Notes: generated by a model not told the origin, from the sequence alone. Positions 10,155 to 19,989 are shown, counted from the stretch's first letter. The stretch is 64,000 nt of DNA from Acinetobacter pittii ATCC 19004 = CIP 70.29 (GCF_000369045.1 NZ_KB849786.1:284514-348513), one strand, 5' to 3'. Program-made: numbers and translations.

Positions 10155-10275
10155 GAGTATTTTCCTTATTGTAATGATGCTTATTTATTAATACTTTATA
10201 CCTATTTTTTGACGATTTAAATTCAAGCACGTAATCATTTGTGATTTTATAACGACAAATTTTGTAGATAAATTT

Positions 10276-10938
10276 TTATAAATTGCGCAAATTTTCTATA
10301 TGTGTAGATAAAGCATCAATATCGTCAGTTTGAAGATATTCACGTATTTTCAAAATTTGCTTCTCATCTAAATCATAAAGTTTTAAAGCAAGTAGTTTGT
10401 CGATTTGTTCTTGAGGAAAGCGATATTTAATAATTTTCGCAGGCACTCCACCTACAATTGCATAAGGAGGAACATCTTTAGTTACTACGGCTCCAGTGGC
10501 GACCACTGCGCCTTCACCTAGTTTGACACCTTGCATAATCATGGCACGGCTACCAATCCAGCAGCCATCAGCAATAATAGTATCGCCAGCCGCCAAAAAA
10601 CTACGAGTATCAAAAGGAAAAGTTGAAATCCAGTCGGGTCTATGAAGCTGATTGCCACCCATCATGATCACGCACTCAGCACCAAAACAAGCAAAATTGC
10701 CAATATAAAGTTGGTCAATCGGTTTTTCTGGGGTTGAAGCTTTGTCATGTAAATAACGTACTACACAACGTTCAAAGCCTTGATCCCAATAAGCTGAATA
10801 ATAAGAATAATTTCCTTTAATATGGATATTGGGATTTTTCACAGTTTTGGAAATAAACTCAAACTCGCACCAATGACGAACAGGGGAGCTAATTAACTTT
10901 TCAGCCATAAGGGAGATATAAAAAAGGGAATACACCAT
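10276..10938 (-). CDS. CatB-related hexapeptide O-acetyltransferase
   Basis: The product is up to 220 residues in the xenobiotic acetyltransferase (XAT) class. It has left-handed beta-helix hexapeptide repeats in two blocks, LYIGNFACFGAECVIMMGG and DTIIADGCWIGSRAMIMQGVKLGEGAVVATGAVV, then PYAIVGGVPAKIIKYRF. N-H-R-P-D-W-like residues (QLHRPDW) lie where the active-site His loop of CatB/Vat enzymes sits. By family it transfers acetyl from acetyl-CoA to a hydroxyl group; CatB and Vat modify chloramphenicol and streptogramins, but most relatives have unknown acceptors, so resistance should not be assumed. A second ATG at 10908 (MAEKLISS) is an equally plausible start, as neither has a good ribosome-binding site. 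Confidence 0.85.
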   Translation of the reverse strand: MVYSLFYISLMAEKLISSPVRHWCEFEFISKTVKNPNIHIKGNYSYYSAYWDQGFERCVVRYLHDKASTPEKPIDQLYIGNFACFGAECVIMMGGNQLHRPDWISTFPFDTRSFLAAGDTIIADGCWIGSRAMIMQGVKLGEGAVVATGAVVTKDVPPYAIVGGVPAKIIKYRFPQEQIDKLLALKLYDLDEKQILKIREYLQTDDIDALSTHIENLRNL

Positions 10939-11019
10939 TATACCGAATTGCGATTCAAGCTGAACCCATAATCTCAGCTCAGCCAGTGAATCGAATGTTA
11001 AAGCGCGTGCTAATTTGAA

Positions 11020-11412
11020 TTAATTATTATGAGGAATACGTGCAATAACTTTAATCTCAAAATCAAAACCCGCTAGCCAGGTTACACCAACAGCGGTCCA
11101 GTTGGGATAAGGTTTTTGTGTAAAGATCTGATTTTTAACTTTCATAATACTTTCAAACTGCCGTTCTGGATCAGTATGAAAGGTGGTGACATCAATAATA
11201 TCATCGAAAGTACAACCAGCTGCTTTCAGTGTCTCTGCTAAGTTTTTAAAAGCTTGGATTACCTGTTTTTCAAAATCAGGTATAGGTGAACCATCTTCAA
11301 GGCTACCAACCTGTCCTGAAACAAAGAGTAAATCTTTCGATTGAATTGCGGCTGAATAACCATGCTGTTCATATAAGGCATGGCGGTCTTTAGGAAATAT
11401 TGCAGTTCTCAT
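11020..11412 (-). CDS. Rid (YjgF/YER057c/UK114) family protein lacking the catalytic Arg
   Basis: This 130-residue Rid-fold protein has LLFVSGQVG near 28-36, DIIDVTTFHTD near 71-81 and a C-terminal IARIP. RidA deaminates reactive enamine/imine intermediates using an Arg in the conserved VARLP segment. Here the equivalent segment reads VTWLA with Trp112, so this belongs to the Arg-less Rid subfamilies, whose chemistry is mostly unknown. AAGGAG precedes the ATG. It is divergent from a TetR-family gene across 139 bases carrying two palindromes, so it is the likely target of that regulator. Confidence 0.87.
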   Translation of the reverse strand: MRTAIFPKDRHALYEQHGYSAAIQSKDLLFVSGQVGSLEDGSPIPDFEKQVIQAFKNLAETLKAAGCTFDDIIDVTTFHTDPERQFESIMKVKNQIFTQKPYPNWTAVGVTWLAGFDFEIKVIARIPHNN

Positions 11413-11468
11413 CAGGTTTGCTCTCCTTCAGTATTTAAATACCAATCAGTAAATGTCGCTCAGGTTTC

Positions 11469-11485
11469 ACATACGCCTCGTATGT
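11469..11485. promoter_or_regulatory. Palindromic operator 1 (RidA-type side)
   Basis: ACATACG-CCT-CGTATGT is a perfect palindrome with a 3-base centre. It has the same core as the second site but in mirror orientation (centre CCT against AGG). It lies between the RidA-type start and the leftward promoter and is probably bound by the TetR-family product encoded next to it. Confidence 0.75.
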
Positions 11486-11493
11486 AAACATAA

Positions 11494-11523
11494 TTGACAT
11501 ACGAGGCGTATGTCAATTAAAAT
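11494..11523 (+). promoter_or_regulatory. Operator 2 embedded in the TetR-gene promoter
   Basis: A 10-base-arm palindrome, TTGACATACG-AGG-CGTATGTCAA, covers 11494-11516. Read rightward, TTGACA (11495-11500), a 17-base spacer and TAAAAT (11518-11523) make a near-consensus sigma-70 promoter for the TetR gene. On the other strand the same palindrome also supplies a TTGACA with TATGTT/TTATGT about 17-18 bases on, facing the RidA-type gene. Binding here would block both promoters. Confidence 0.75.
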
Positions 11524-11551
11524 TTTTTGTGATGATTAGCTGGTGAAATAC

Positions 11552-12139
11552 ATGTCTGTTCGTGAACAAAAGATGGCGGAAACCCGCAAGAAACTGATTG
11601 AAGTAGCACGTCGTACATTTGCTGAATATGGCTATGCAGATACTTCAATGGATAAACTCACGGCAGAAGCAGGGTTGACCCGGGGGGCGCTGTACCATCA
11701 TTTTGGGGATAAGCGTGGTTTATTTGCTGCAGTCGTCGATCAAATTGATTCACAAATGGCAGAATATGCTCAGCAGCATTTAGAGCAGCCTGATGATCTT
11801 TGGGAAGGATTGCTACTTGAAGGGCAGACCTATATTCAAAATGCTTTAAATCCTGAGTTTCAGCGTATTGTGTTACGTGACGGACCTGCAGTGCTAGGTG
11901 ATCCAGCGCATTGGCCAAGTCAAAACAGATGTCTGCAGTCTACCCGTGAGTGCGTTGAACAGCTATTAACAGCAGAACAAATTAAAATTGTAGACCCAGA
12001 AGCGGCAGCAGTGCTTTTAAATGGGGCTGCCATGAACGCTGCATTATGGGTGGCTTCTAGTGAATATCCTGAACAGGTACTTCCTGAAGCATTAAATGCT
12101 TTTAAAATCTTTGCATCAGGCTTTTTAAAAGATGCATAG
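11552..12139 (+). CDS. TetR/AcrR family transcriptional regulator
   Basis: This 195-residue protein has an N-terminal helix-turn-helix (RKKLIEVARRTFAEYGYADTS then MDKLTAEAG, RGALYHHFGDKRGLF at about 16-58) typical of TetR repressors. A C-terminal helical ligand/dimer domain follows, with no known ligand signature. The ATG at 11552 has GGTGAA about 5 bases before it; an upstream in-frame GTG at 11543 lacks a ribosome-binding site. Two palindromes in the divergent intergenic region imply autorepression plus control of the RidA-type gene. The gene ends at a bidirectional terminator shared with greA. Confidence 0.92.
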   Translation: MSVREQKMAETRKKLIEVARRTFAEYGYADTSMDKLTAEAGLTRGALYHHFGDKRGLFAAVVDQIDSQMAEYAQQHLEQPDDLWEGLLLEGQTYIQNALNPEFQRIVLRDGPAVLGDPAHWPSQNRCLQSTRECVEQLLTAEQIKIVDPEAAAVLLNGAAMNAALWVASSEYPEQVLPEALNAFKIFASGFLKDA

Positions 12140-12165
12140 TGAATTTTTTAATATTAGTCTGAAAT

Positions 12166-12194
12166 ATAAAAAACCCCTCAATTGAGGGGTTTTA
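12166..12194. terminator. Bidirectional terminator between TetR gene and greA
   Basis: The perfect stem CCCCTCAATTGAGGGG (12174-12189) has A/T tracts on both sides and serves the two convergent genes. Confidence 0.9.
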
Positions 12195-12219
12195 TAGTTT
12201 AAGTATATCTATTTATAAA

Positions 12220-12696
12220 TTAAAGATATTCTACACTGACGATTTCATATTCCACTTCGCCTTGAGGAGTAACGATTTTTACTTCATCACCTTCACTCTT
12301 ACTCAAAAGGCCACGTGCGATTGGTGAGTTCACTGAGATTTTATTGATTTTAAAATCAGCTTCATCATCACCAACAATTTTATAAGTCTTGCGTTCTTCA
12401 GTATCAAGGTTTTCAATCGTTACCGTAACACCGAATACAACACGACCGTTTTGTTCTAAGTCCTTAACATCGATGACTTGTGAAGCACCCAATTTTCCTT
12501 CGATATCTTGGATACGTCCTTCACAGAAACCTTGCTGTTCACGAGCAGCATGGTATTCTGCATTTTCTTTTAAGTCCCCATGTTCACGTGCTTCAGCAAT
12601 TGCTTGAGTAATACGTGGACGTTCAACAGATTTCAGATGTTGTAATTCTTTCTCTAAGGCGATTTTACCTTCAGGGGTCATTGGATAACGTTGCAT
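12220..12696 (-). CDS. greA: Transcription elongation factor GreA
   Basis: This 158-residue protein has the usual GreA length. An N-terminal coiled coil (about 1-75) includes [16 protein letters not shown], whose Asp and Glu form the acidic tip that enters the RNA polymerase secondary channel and stimulates cleavage of backtracked RNA. The C-terminal FKBP-like domain ends in [22 protein letters not shown] precedes the ATG. It follows carB, as in other gammaproteobacteria (carA-carB-greA), but a terminator-like hairpin between them suggests partly separate expression. Confidence 0.98.
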   Translation of the reverse strand: MQRYPMTPEGKIALEKELQHLKSVERPRITQAIAEAREHGDLKENAEYHAAREQQGFCEGRIQDIEGKLGASQVIDVKDLEQNGRVVFGVTVTIENLDTEERKTYKIVGDDEADFKINKISVNSPIARGLLSKSEGDEVKIVTPQGEVEYEIVSVEYL

Positions 12697-12735
12697 TTCG
12701 GTCCCTCTTAAGTTGAGAAAACACAGTTAAAAAAA

Positions 12736-12767
12736 TGAAAAAATCCCGCCACCGATAAGGTGACGGG
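12736..12767 (-). terminator. Terminator after carB
   Basis: Read leftward, CCCGTCACC-TTATC-GGTGGCGGG (12745-12767, one mismatch) is followed by ATTTTTT. It falls between the carB stop and the greA start. Confidence 0.75.
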
Positions 12768-12784
12768 ACTTATCGGTAAAAAAA

Positions 12785-15700
12785 TTAACCTACAGTTAAA
12801 TCTTGCAAGCGGTATACATCCATTGGCAATTTCACAGCAAAGGCTTGGCAAACAGCTTCTGCGCCATTGATAGTCGTTGTGTAATACACTTTGCCTTGTA
12901 GGGCAGCACGACGAATCATTGCAGAGTCATATTGAGCCTGTTTACCTTCAGTGGTATTGACAATAAGGTGTATTTCACCATTTTTCAAGCGATCAACAAT
13001 ATGTGGACGACCTTCAGTAACTTTATTTACAGATTCGCATTCTAAACCTGCTTCTTTAAGCACTTGGTAAGTACCACCTGTTGCAACAAGCTTGAAGCCA
13101 TATTCAACTAATTTCTTAGCGATATCAGCGATGTATTTCTTGTCAGATTCACGTACTGATAAGAAAGCATGTTTTACTTCGCCTTCAGTTGGTAAACCAG
13201 GTAAGCGTTCATTTGAGCCTAAAACAGCTTTATAGAATGCTTCACCAAATGTTTTACCTACGCCCATCACTTCACCTGTAGATTTCATCTCAGGTCCAAG
13301 CATAGGGTCTACGCCTTGGAATTTAGCGAATGGGAAAACGGCTTCCTTCACAGCAAAGTGAGTTGGAATGATTTCTTTAGTAAACCCTTGAGACTCAAGA
13401 GATTGACCTGCCATACAACGCGCAGCAACTTTCGCTAAAGAATCACCAATACACTTAGATACGAATGGAACTGTACGTGAAGCACGTGGGTTAACTTCTA
13501 GAACGTAAATATCGTCACCTTTTACAGCGAACTGAACGTTCATCAAGCCAACAACGCCAAGTTCTTTTGCCATCGCAATCGTTTGACGACGCATTTCATC
13601 CTGAATTTCTTTAGATAAAGAATAAGGAGGAATCGAACATGCAGAGTCACCTGAGTGAATACCCGCTTGTTCGATATGCTGCATGATGCCGCCGATCACA
13701 ACGTCTTTACCGTCAGATACACAGTCAACATCAACTTCAGTTGCGTCATCTAGGAAACGGTCAAGAAGAACAGGGGCTTCGTTAGATGCCTGAACTGCTT
13801 CACGAAGGTAACGTTTAAGTTCTTCTTCGTTATATACGATTTCCATTGCACGACCACCTAATACATAAGATGGGCGAACAACAAGCGGATAACCTACTTT
13901 TGCAGCTTCAGAGATACCTTCTTCAGCAGATTTTACAATGCTGTTGTTTGGTTGACGAAGCTGTAAACGTTGAATCATTTGTTGGAAACGTTCACGGTCT
14001 TCAGCACGGTCAATCGCATCTGGTGATGTACCAATAATTGGAGTGCCTGCTTCTTCTAAAGCACGTGCCAATTTAAGCGGAGTTTGGCCACCATACTGTA
14101 CGATTACGCCTTTAGGCTTCTCTGTACGTACGATTTCAAGTACATCTTCAAGTGTTACAGGTTCGAAGTATAAACGGTCAGATGTGTCATAGTCGGTAGA
14201 AACAGTTTCAGGGTTACAGTTCACCATGATTGTTTCGTAACCGTCTTCACGCATAGCTAATGCAGCGTGTACACAGCAGTAGTCAAATTCGATACCTTGA
14301 CCAATACGGTTTGGACCACCACCAATGACCATGATCTTGTCACGGTTTGATGGATTTGCTTCACATTCTTCATCGTAAGTTGAATACATGTATGCAGTAC
14401 CAGATTCAAACTCTGCTGCACATGTATCAACGCGTTTGTAAACTGGATAAACACCCAAGTTCCAACGTTGTTTACGGAATTGCTTTTGTGAAATGCCCAT
14501 GAGGTGAGCAATACGAAGGTCAGATAAACCTTTACGCTTGAACGAACGGATGTTGTCAGCGTTTAAGTCACCAAAACCTAAAGTTTTCACTTGAGCTTCA
14601 GTTTTAACGATGTCTTGAATCTGGATAAGGAACCAGCGGTCAATCTTAGTCGCTTCAAAAACTTCATCTAAAGAGAAACCATGACGGAAAGCGTCCGCTA
14701 CATACCAGATACGCTCAGGACCCGGAACTTTAAGTTCTTTTAGAATAATTTCTTTTGCATTTGTTGCACCAGCTTCGATTTTTTCATCAAAACCGCTTAC
14801 ACCAACTTCAAGACCACGTAATGCTTTTTGTACAGATTCTTGGAAGTTACGGCCAATTGCCATCACTTCACCAACAGATTTCATCTGAGTGGTAAGAACT
14901 GGTTCAGCTTGCGGGAATTTCTCGAAGTTAAAACGAGGAATCTTCGTTACAACATAGTCAATTGATGGTTCGAAGCTTGCAGGAGTCACGCCACCAGTGA
15001 TGTCATTTTTCAATTCATCAAGAGTATAACCAACAGCAAGTTTTGCTGCGATTTTAGCAATCGGGAAACCTGTTGCTTTAGAAGCAAGTGCAGATGAACG
15101 AGATACACGAGGGTTCATCTCGATCACAACCATACGTCCGTCTTTTGGGTTAATACCGAACTGGACGTTAGAACCACCTGTTTCAACACCAATTTCACGA
15201 AGAACTGCAACTGAAGCATTACGCATCAATTGGTATTCTTTGTCAGTTAATGTTTGAGCTGGTGCTACAGTAATTGAGTCACCAGTGTGTACGCCCATTG
15301 GGTCGAAGTTTTCGATGGCACATACGATAATACAGTTGTCGTTTTTGTCACGAACAACTTCCATTTCGTATTCTTTCCAACCAATTAAAGATTCATCGAT
15401 CAATAACTGGTGAGTAGGAGAGAGGTCAAAACCACGTTCACAAATCTCAAGGAATTCTTCACGGTTATATGCAATACCGCCACCCGAACCACCCATTGTG
15501 AATGATGGACGGATAATTACTGGGAAACCAAAGCGTGACTGGATTTCTAAAGCTTCTTCCATTGTTTCAGCAATGGCAGCTTTTGGACATTCCAAGCCAA
15601 TTTTACGCATAGCGATATCGAAGAGTTTACGATCTTCGGCTTTCTCAATTGCGTCTTTAGTTGCACCAATTAATTCAACATTATATTTCTCAAGAACGCC

Positions 15701-16015
15701 GTGCTCATCAAGTGCAAGAGCACAGTTCAACGCAGTTTGGCCACCCATAGTTGGCAATACTGCATCTGGACGTTCTTTTTCAATAATCTGTGCAACTGTT
15801 TGCCAAGTAATTGGCTCAATATAAGTTGCATCAGCCATTGAAGGGTCTGTCATAATGGTTGCTGGGTTAGAGTTAACCAAAATAACACGGTAGCCTTCTT
15901 CACGAAGTGCTTTACACGCTTGAGCACCTGAGTAGTCAAACTCACATGCCTGACCAATCACAATCGGGCCAGCACCAATAATTAAGATGCTTTTAATATC
16001 CGTACGTTTAGGCAT
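12785..16015 (-). CDS. carB: Carbamoyl-phosphate synthase large subunit
   Basis: The 1076 residues are full length for CarB. Two homologous ATP-grasp halves carry the carboxyphosphate and carbamoyl-phosphate steps: the first starts [22 protein letters not shown] and has [11 protein letters not shown]; the second starts [18 protein letters not shown] and has [11 protein letters not shown]. The C-terminal MGS-like allosteric domain ([15 protein letters not shown]) binds effectors such as UMP and ornithine. With CarA it makes carbamoyl phosphate from glutamine, bicarbonate and two ATP for pyrimidines and arginine. AAGGAG lies 7 bases before the ATG. It is 14 bases downstream of carA, forming an operon. 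Confidence 0.99.
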   Translation of the reverse strand: MPKRTDIKSILIIGAGPIVIGQACEFDYSGAQACKALREEGYRVILVNSNPATIMTDPSMADATYIEPITWQTVAQIIEKERPDAVLPTMGGQTALNCALALDEHGVLEKYNVELIGATKDAIEKAEDRKLFDIAMRKIGLECPKAAIAETMEEALEIQSRFGFPVIIRPSFTMGGSGGGIAYNREEFLEICERGFDLSPTHQLLIDESLIGWKEYEMEVVRDKNDNCIIVCAIENFDPMGVHTGDSITVAPAQTLTDKEYQLMRNASVAVLREIGVETGGSNVQFGINPKDGRMVVIEMNPRVSRSSALASKATGFPIAKIAAKLAVGYTLDELKNDITGGVTPASFEPSIDYVVTKIPRFNFEKFPQAEPVLTTQMKSVGEVMAIGRNFQESVQKALRGLEVGVSGFDEKIEAGATNAKEIILKELKVPGPERIWYVADAFRHGFSLDEVFEATKIDRWFLIQIQDIVKTEAQVKTLGFGDLNADNIRSFKRKGLSDLRIAHLMGISQKQFRKQRWNLGVYPVYKRVDTCAAEFESGTAYMYSTYDEECEANPSNRDKIMVIGGGPNRIGQGIEFDYCCVHAALAMREDGYETIMVNCNPETVSTDYDTSDRLYFEPVTLEDVLEIVRTEKPKGVIVQYGGQTPLKLARALEEAGTPIIGTSPDAIDRAEDRERFQQMIQRLQLRQPNNSIVKSAEEGISEAAKVGYPLVVRPSYVLGGRAMEIVYNEEELKRYLREAVQASNEAPVLLDRFLDDATEVDVDCVSDGKDVVIGGIMQHIEQAGIHSGDSACSIPPYSLSKEIQDEMRRQTIAMAKELGVVGLMNVQFAVKGDDIYVLEVNPRASRTVPFVSKCIGDSLAKVAARCMAGQSLESQGFTKEIIPTHFAVKEAVFPFAKFQGVDPMLGPEMKSTGEVMGVGKTFGEAFYKAVLGSNERLPGLPTEGEVKHAFLSVRESDKKYIADIAKKLVEYGFKLVATGGTYQVLKEAGLECESVNKVTEGRPHIVDRLKNGEIHLIVNTTEGKQAQYDSAMIRRAALQGKVYYTTTINGAEAVCQAFAVKLPMDVYRLQDLTVG

Positions 16016-16029
16016 TATTCGCTCCTTAA

Positions 16030-17169
16030 TTACTGTTTAGATGCTTCGATAAGTTCGATGAAATGATCGAACAATGGGGCACAATCATGTGGACCTGGGC
16101 TTGCTTCAGGGTGACCTTGGAAGCTGAAAGCTGGTTTGTCTGTACGGTGAATCCCTTGTAAGGTGCCATCGAACAATGATTTATGCGTTGCTTTTAAGTT
16201 AGCCGGTAAAGTTTCAGCATCTACAGCGAAACCATGGTTTTGTGAAGTAATCATCACTGTACCATCTTCAAGATTTTGTACAGGGTGGTTAGCACCGTGG
16301 TGACCATGATTCATTTTTACAGTTTTTGCACCAGAAGCGAGTGCCAAGATTTGGTGGCCTAAGCAAATACCAAATACAGGTAATGTTGTGGTTTCAACAA
16401 TAGTTTTTACAGCTTCGATTGCATAATCACAAGCAGCTGGATCGCCAGGGCCATTTGAAAGGAATACGCCATCCGGATTAAGTGCCAATACTTTTTCAGC
16501 CGGAGTTTCTGCAGGTACAACGGTTAATTTGCAACCGCGGTCTGCAAGCATACGCAAGATGTTGGTTTTGACACCGTAATCGTATGCAACTACATGATAT
16601 TTTAATTCAGGTTGAGAGAAGCCTTGGCCTAGAGTCCATGAACCTTCAGACCATTCAAAACCAGTTGGATCGCAACATTCTTTTGCAAGGTCTAAACCGT
16701 TTAAGCCGCCAAAAGCACGAGCTTTGGCAATTGCTTCTTCTTCAGTAATATTTTCGCCAGCAAGGATGCAACCATTTTGTGCACCTTTGTCACGCAAAAT
16801 ACGTGTTAATTTACGTGTATCAATGTCCGCGATTGCAACAACATTGTGTTCTTGCAAATATTCACTCAAAGACTGCTCAGCACGGAAGTTACTGTGTAGT
16901 AGAGGAAGGTCACGAATAATTAAACCATTCGCCCATACTTTATGGATACGACCAGATTCAACGTCTTCTGCGTTGCAGCCAGTGTTTCCGATATGAGGGT
17001 AAGTTAATGTCACAATTTGTTGTGCATAACTTGGGTCAGTCAAAATTTCTTGATAGCCTGTCATGGCTGTGTTAAAAACGACTTCTCCAGTCGTACTTCC
17101 CGTTGCGCCGATTGACGTTCCTTTAAAGATCGTTCCATCTGCGAGGGCTAAAATGGCGGGGGTGCTCAA
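16030..17169 (-). CDS. carA: Carbamoyl-phosphate synthase small (glutaminase) subunit
   Basis: The product has 379 residues from the chosen TTG start. The N-terminal CarA domain contains [21 protein letters not shown]. The class I glutamine amidotransferase domain contains [13 protein letters not shown], the nucleophile Cys in [13 protein letters not shown], and the His and Glu in [11 protein letters not shown]. It hydrolyses glutamine and channels ammonia to CarB. The TTG at 17169 is preferred to an ATG 45 bases upstream because AGGAG lies 7 bases before it and homologues begin at [13 protein letters not shown] structured, T-tract-bearing leader immediately upstream suggests attenuation control. 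Confidence 0.98.
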   Translation of the reverse strand: MSTPAILALADGTIFKGTSIGATGSTTGEVVFNTAMTGYQEILTDPSYAQQIVTLTYPHIGNTGCNAEDVESGRIHKVWANGLIIRDLPLLHSNFRAEQSLSEYLQEHNVVAIADIDTRKLTRILRDKGAQNGCILAGENITEEEAIAKARAFGGLNGLDLAKECCDPTGFEWSEGSWTLGQGFSQPELKYHVVAYDYGVKTNILRMLADRGCKLTVVPAETPAEKVLALNPDGVFLSNGPGDPAACDYAIEAVKTIVETTTLPVFGICLGHQILALASGAKTVKMNHGHHGANHPVQNLEDGTVMITSQNHGFAVDAETLPANLKATHKSLFDGTLQGIHRTDKPAFSFQGHPEASPGPHDCAPLFDHFIELIEASKQ

Positions 17170-17198
17170 ACCAAAGCTCCTGAATTTCGGCTGTAAAA

Positions 17199-17269
17199 AA
17201 GCGAGTAGACCCAAAAAAGATAGGCGATGTTGTGATAAAACATGCCCCTCCCTATCGGTCTGCTCGCTT
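17199..17269 (-). promoter_or_regulatory. Terminator-like structured leader (candidate attenuator) of carAB
   Basis: On the minus strand AAGCGAGCAGACC (17269-17257) can pair with GGTCTACTCGCTT (17211-17199) with one mismatch, followed by a T run. Nested inside, GATAGG (17256-17251) pairs with CCTATC (17224-17219), again followed directly by TTTTTT, with ATGTT/AACAT closing the top. This gives two T-tract hairpins about 30-50 bases before the carA ribosome-binding site, as expected of a transcription attenuator. The effector is not visible. Confidence 0.65.
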
Positions 17270-17481
17270 GTAACTTAACAGCGCATTATACGCATGGAAC
17301 CTCAAAAAGTCTATTTATTTTCTGCTAAAAAACATAATTCATTGCTTGATTTTTACAAAAAAATTATCCGCTCATCCGAATCAGTTACTTTTGATAAATT
17401 GTCTAACAATTTGCTGGCTGAATTTTTAGAACTGGATTTATTGTATTGCTAGTTAAAAAATAAACAATATGAGGAAATAGC

Positions 17482-18069
17482 ATGAGTAATGATCAAGTTT
17501 CAAAAGATGTGAGCGAGAAAGCTCAAGCAGTAGTTGATTCGGTAAAAGCTGAGGTGAATGAAGTGAAAGAAACCGTAGCTGCTACTACAACTAAAGCGAA
17601 AAGAACAGTAACTGCTAAAACTGCGCAAGTAAAGGAAAGTGTTGCCGAGAAAACTGAGCAGATTAAAGAAGTTGCTACAGAAGCGAAAACTCAGGTGAAA
17701 GAAGCTATCACTGAAACTCAAGAGCAGGTCAAAGAAGTTTTAAGTGAAACTCAAGAAAAAATTGAAGCTGAAACTCATGAGTTAAACAAGAATATTCAAA
17801 ATCAATTTGTTCAAATTAAACAAGATATTCTACAACGTCTTGATGTGATTAAAGCTCAGTTTAGCACCTCACAAGAAGGACTATCTGAACTTAAAAATGC
17901 TTTGAAAGCAGAAATTAACGCACTTATCGAAGATTTGACGAAAGTAAGTAAAGAACTTAAAGGTGATATTAGCCAGATTTCTTTGAAGCACAAAGATTCT
18001 TTAAGTGAAAGTATTAAGCGTACTAAAAATAATGCAGTTGAAGCTTGGAATAAAGCACGAGATAACTAA
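17482..18069 (+). CDS. LEA-like / apolipoprotein-like amphipathic helical protein
   Basis: This 195-residue protein has no Cys and no Trp apart from one near the C-terminus, and is very rich in Lys, Glu, Ala, Thr and Val. Residues 15-95 are degenerate 11-residue repeats around VKE/VKEA (such as QVKEAITETQE and QIKEVATEAKT), the pattern of group 3 LEA and apolipoprotein-type amphipathic helices. Residues 100-195 continue as predicted coiled coil. No signal peptide is visible. GAGGAAAT precedes the ATG. LEA-like proteins protect membranes and proteins in desiccation, which would suit this genus, but that role is inferred; phasin-like or cell-envelope helical proteins can look similar. It lies between carA and yhbY in an otherwise conserved gene block. 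Confidence 0.7.
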   Translation: MSNDQVSKDVSEKAQAVVDSVKAEVNEVKETVAATTTKAKRTVTAKTAQVKESVAEKTEQIKEVATEAKTQVKEAITETQEQVKEVLSETQEKIEAETHELNKNIQNQFVQIKQDILQRLDVIKAQFSTSQEGLSELKNALKAEINALIEDLTKVSKELKGDISQISLKHKDSLSESIKRTKNNAVEAWNKARDN

Positions 18070-18093
18070 TGATCTTAGCTTTTAGCCAGCTAT

Positions 18094-18125
18094 AAAAAAA
18101 GCGAGAATTAATTTCTCGCTTTTTT
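18094..18125. terminator. Bidirectional terminator
   Basis: GCGAGAA (18101-18107) and TTCTCGC (18113-18119) form a stem flanked by seven A and six T, between the LEA-like gene and the convergent DOMON-like gene. Confidence 0.88.
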
Positions 18126-18129
18126 ACTT

Positions 18130-18666
18130 TTAAAACTGATGTAACCAGTCACGCTTATTATGGAAATCTGCACTTTTTCCACTATGCTGCATCGCATAGT
18201 ACTGCATACCTTCTTGGGTTTTTAAAACTGCAGTTAAACCTAAATAAAGGTTTGCCCATTTCAAGCGATGCTGTTGCATAAATTGTCCCAAATCAAGACT
18301 GACATTTAAGCCATAATGAGTACGCTTGAGATGGTTCAGTTCGATATCGGAAGCAGCAAGGGGAGGCATACTTTCTGGATAGCGATACTCTTCAAACTGA
18401 TAAGACTGCCATGCTTGAGAAGGGGAAAGGTTAATTTCCCGATAATAATCTTCATCATGCACGCCAACAAAAATTTCGAAACAAGTTTCTTCCCACAAAA
18501 AATCCTGACGAGGATGAGCTGCGACTTCTTGGGGCCAGACAATGAGTTGATTTGGATCACGAATCCAAAAACCGACATTTAATGTGTGCGGTGCTTGCTG
18601 TTCAATTGCGCCCACAACAGAAACAGCATGAAAACGATCAAAAGCTGAAAGTTCGTAACTTGCCAT
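18130..18666 (-). CDS. DOMON-like domain protein of unknown function
   Basis: This 178-residue beta-rich protein lacks a signal peptide. LNVGFWIRDPNQLIVWP near the N-terminus, FLWEETCFEIFVG in the middle, YREINLSPSQAWQSYQF, and a closing YYAMQHSGKSADFH resemble the bacterial cytoplasmic DOMON-like group, a carbohydrate/heme-binding type beta sandwich. No ligand or reaction is established for this group as far as I know. It lies 16 bases downstream of yhbY on the same strand and is probably co-transcribed. Confidence 0.7.
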   Translation of the reverse strand: MASYELSAFDRFHAVSVVGAIEQQAPHTLNVGFWIRDPNQLIVWPQEVAAHPRQDFLWEETCFEIFVGVHDEDYYREINLSPSQAWQSYQFEEYRYPESMPPLAASDIELNHLKRTHYGLNVSLDLGQFMQQHRLKWANLYLGLTAVLKTQEGMQYYAMQHSGKSADFHNKRDWLHQF

Positions 18667-18682
18667 AGTTTGTCAAATCAAC

Positions 18683-19006
18683 TTAGTTTGCTAAATGAGC
18701 GTGGCGAACAAGATTAGACAAATGCTGATTTTGCTTAGCCGCTTTTTTGTAAAGTAAAACAATTTTACCAATTTTTTGCACAGCTTCTGCACCAGTGGCT
18801 TCTACAATTGCATCAATTACAGCAGTACGTGCTTCACGGTCTTCACCAGCAACTTTAACTTTGATAAGTTCGTGGTCGTTTAAAGCACGAAGAGTTTCTT
18901 CGATAACAGCATCTGTTAAGCCTTGTCCACCAATCATGACAACCGGATTAAGCACATGACCAATTTGACGTAAACGTTTACGTTCATGGATAGATAAAGC
19001 GGCCAT
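18683..19006 (-). CDS. yhbY: YhbY-type CRM-domain RNA-binding protein
   Basis: This 107-residue single CRM domain contains ERKRLRQIGHVLNPVVMIGGQGLTDAVIEE with the GxxG loop (GGQG), LNDHELIKVKV, and GKIVLLYKKA. YhbY associates with 50S ribosomal precursors in E. coli. It diverges from rlmE, another large-subunit assembly gene, across about 200 bases, an arrangement conserved in gammaproteobacteria. Confidence 0.95.
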   Translation of the reverse strand: MAALSIHERKRLRQIGHVLNPVVMIGGQGLTDAVIEETLRALNDHELIKVKVAGEDREARTAVIDAIVEATGAEAVQKIGKIVLLYKKAAKQNQHLSNLVRHAHLAN

Positions 19007-19205
19007 TAAAAATACCTGATTTTAAAAACGACTTAGTATAGCAAAAAACTTAAATTCAGATGTACGAAAAACTGTATAAATAATCGATCAACATTATTGA
19101 AAAAAAACTGTAAAACTTGGTGAGATTACGCTACATCCGTACTGTAATGAGAGTAATTTTCACGTACAATGAACGATCAGAAGTTTTTTTGATATTTAGT
19201 GAGTT

Positions 19206-19856
19206 ATGGCAACACGCATTACAAACCAGAAATTGTCGAAAAGCAGTCGTGCGTGGATGAGGGAACATCTAGACGATCCTTTTGTAAAAAAAGCACAAAA
19301 GGAAGGGTATCGTGCGCGAGCAGCATATAAACTTCTTGAAATCCAAGAAAAATATAAGTTGATCAAACCAGGCATGACGGTAGTCGATTTGGGTGCAGCT
19401 CCTGGTAGCTGGTCTCAAATTGCTGGAAAACTTGTGGGTAGCAAAGGTTTAGTAATTGCTTCCGATATTTTGCCCATGGATGCTTTGCCTGATGTCACTT
19501 TCTTACAAGGCGACTTTAGAGAAGAAGCTGTATTTGAAAAATTGTTAAATATTTTAAATGGGCGACAAGTAGACATTGTAATTTCTGATATGGCCCCCAA
19601 TACATCAGGTAATAGGGCTGTTGATCAACCTAGACAGATTTACTTATGTGAACTGGCTTTAGATTTTGCTCAAAAGGTTCTTGGACCTAATGGACAGTTT
19701 GTGGTTAAAGTGTTCCAAGGCGCAGGATTCGATGAGTTTCGTAAACAAGTGGTTGATAGTTTTGATGTGTTAAAGACAGCAAAACCAGCAGCTTCTCGGG
19801 CGCGCTCTAAAGAAGTTTTTTTGGTTGGACAAGGGCGTAAGAAAGCATTGCAATAA
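19206..19856 (+). CDS. rlmE: 23S rRNA (uridine-2'-O)-methyltransferase RlmE
   Basis: This 216-residue FtsJ/RrmJ protein contains [15 protein letters not shown], the SAM-binding [28 protein letters not shown] with the catalytic Asp, and FVVKVFQG with the catalytic Lys. It methylates U2552 (E. coli numbering) in the 23S A-loop late in 50S assembly. It is followed by ftsH 133 bases on, the usual rlmE-ftsH order (heat-shock regulated in E. coli). Confidence 0.97.
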   Translation: MATRITNQKLSKSSRAWMREHLDDPFVKKAQKEGYRARAAYKLLEIQEKYKLIKPGMTVVDLGAAPGSWSQIAGKLVGSKGLVIASDILPMDALPDVTFLQGDFREEAVFEKLLNILNGRQVDIVISDMAPNTSGNRAVDQPRQIYLCELALDFAQKVLGPNGQFVVKVFQGAGFDEFRKQVVDSFDVLKTAKPAASRARSKEVFLVGQGRKKALQ

Positions 19857-19989
19857 AGTTTACTTGCCAAGCTCCTAAAAATTGTGCATTTTGTACTTTT
19901 AGGTTATCCGCAAGCAATACAGTTGCTGTTTTTATGACGATCAGCCAAGATTGGGCATGATCAAATTAGATCGATATGGGAATAAAGCT

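Noticed and set aside
10276..10938. Chloramphenicol or streptogramin resistance gene
   Set aside because: The hexapeptide acetyltransferase is XAT-like, but the residues seen do not establish a drug substrate.
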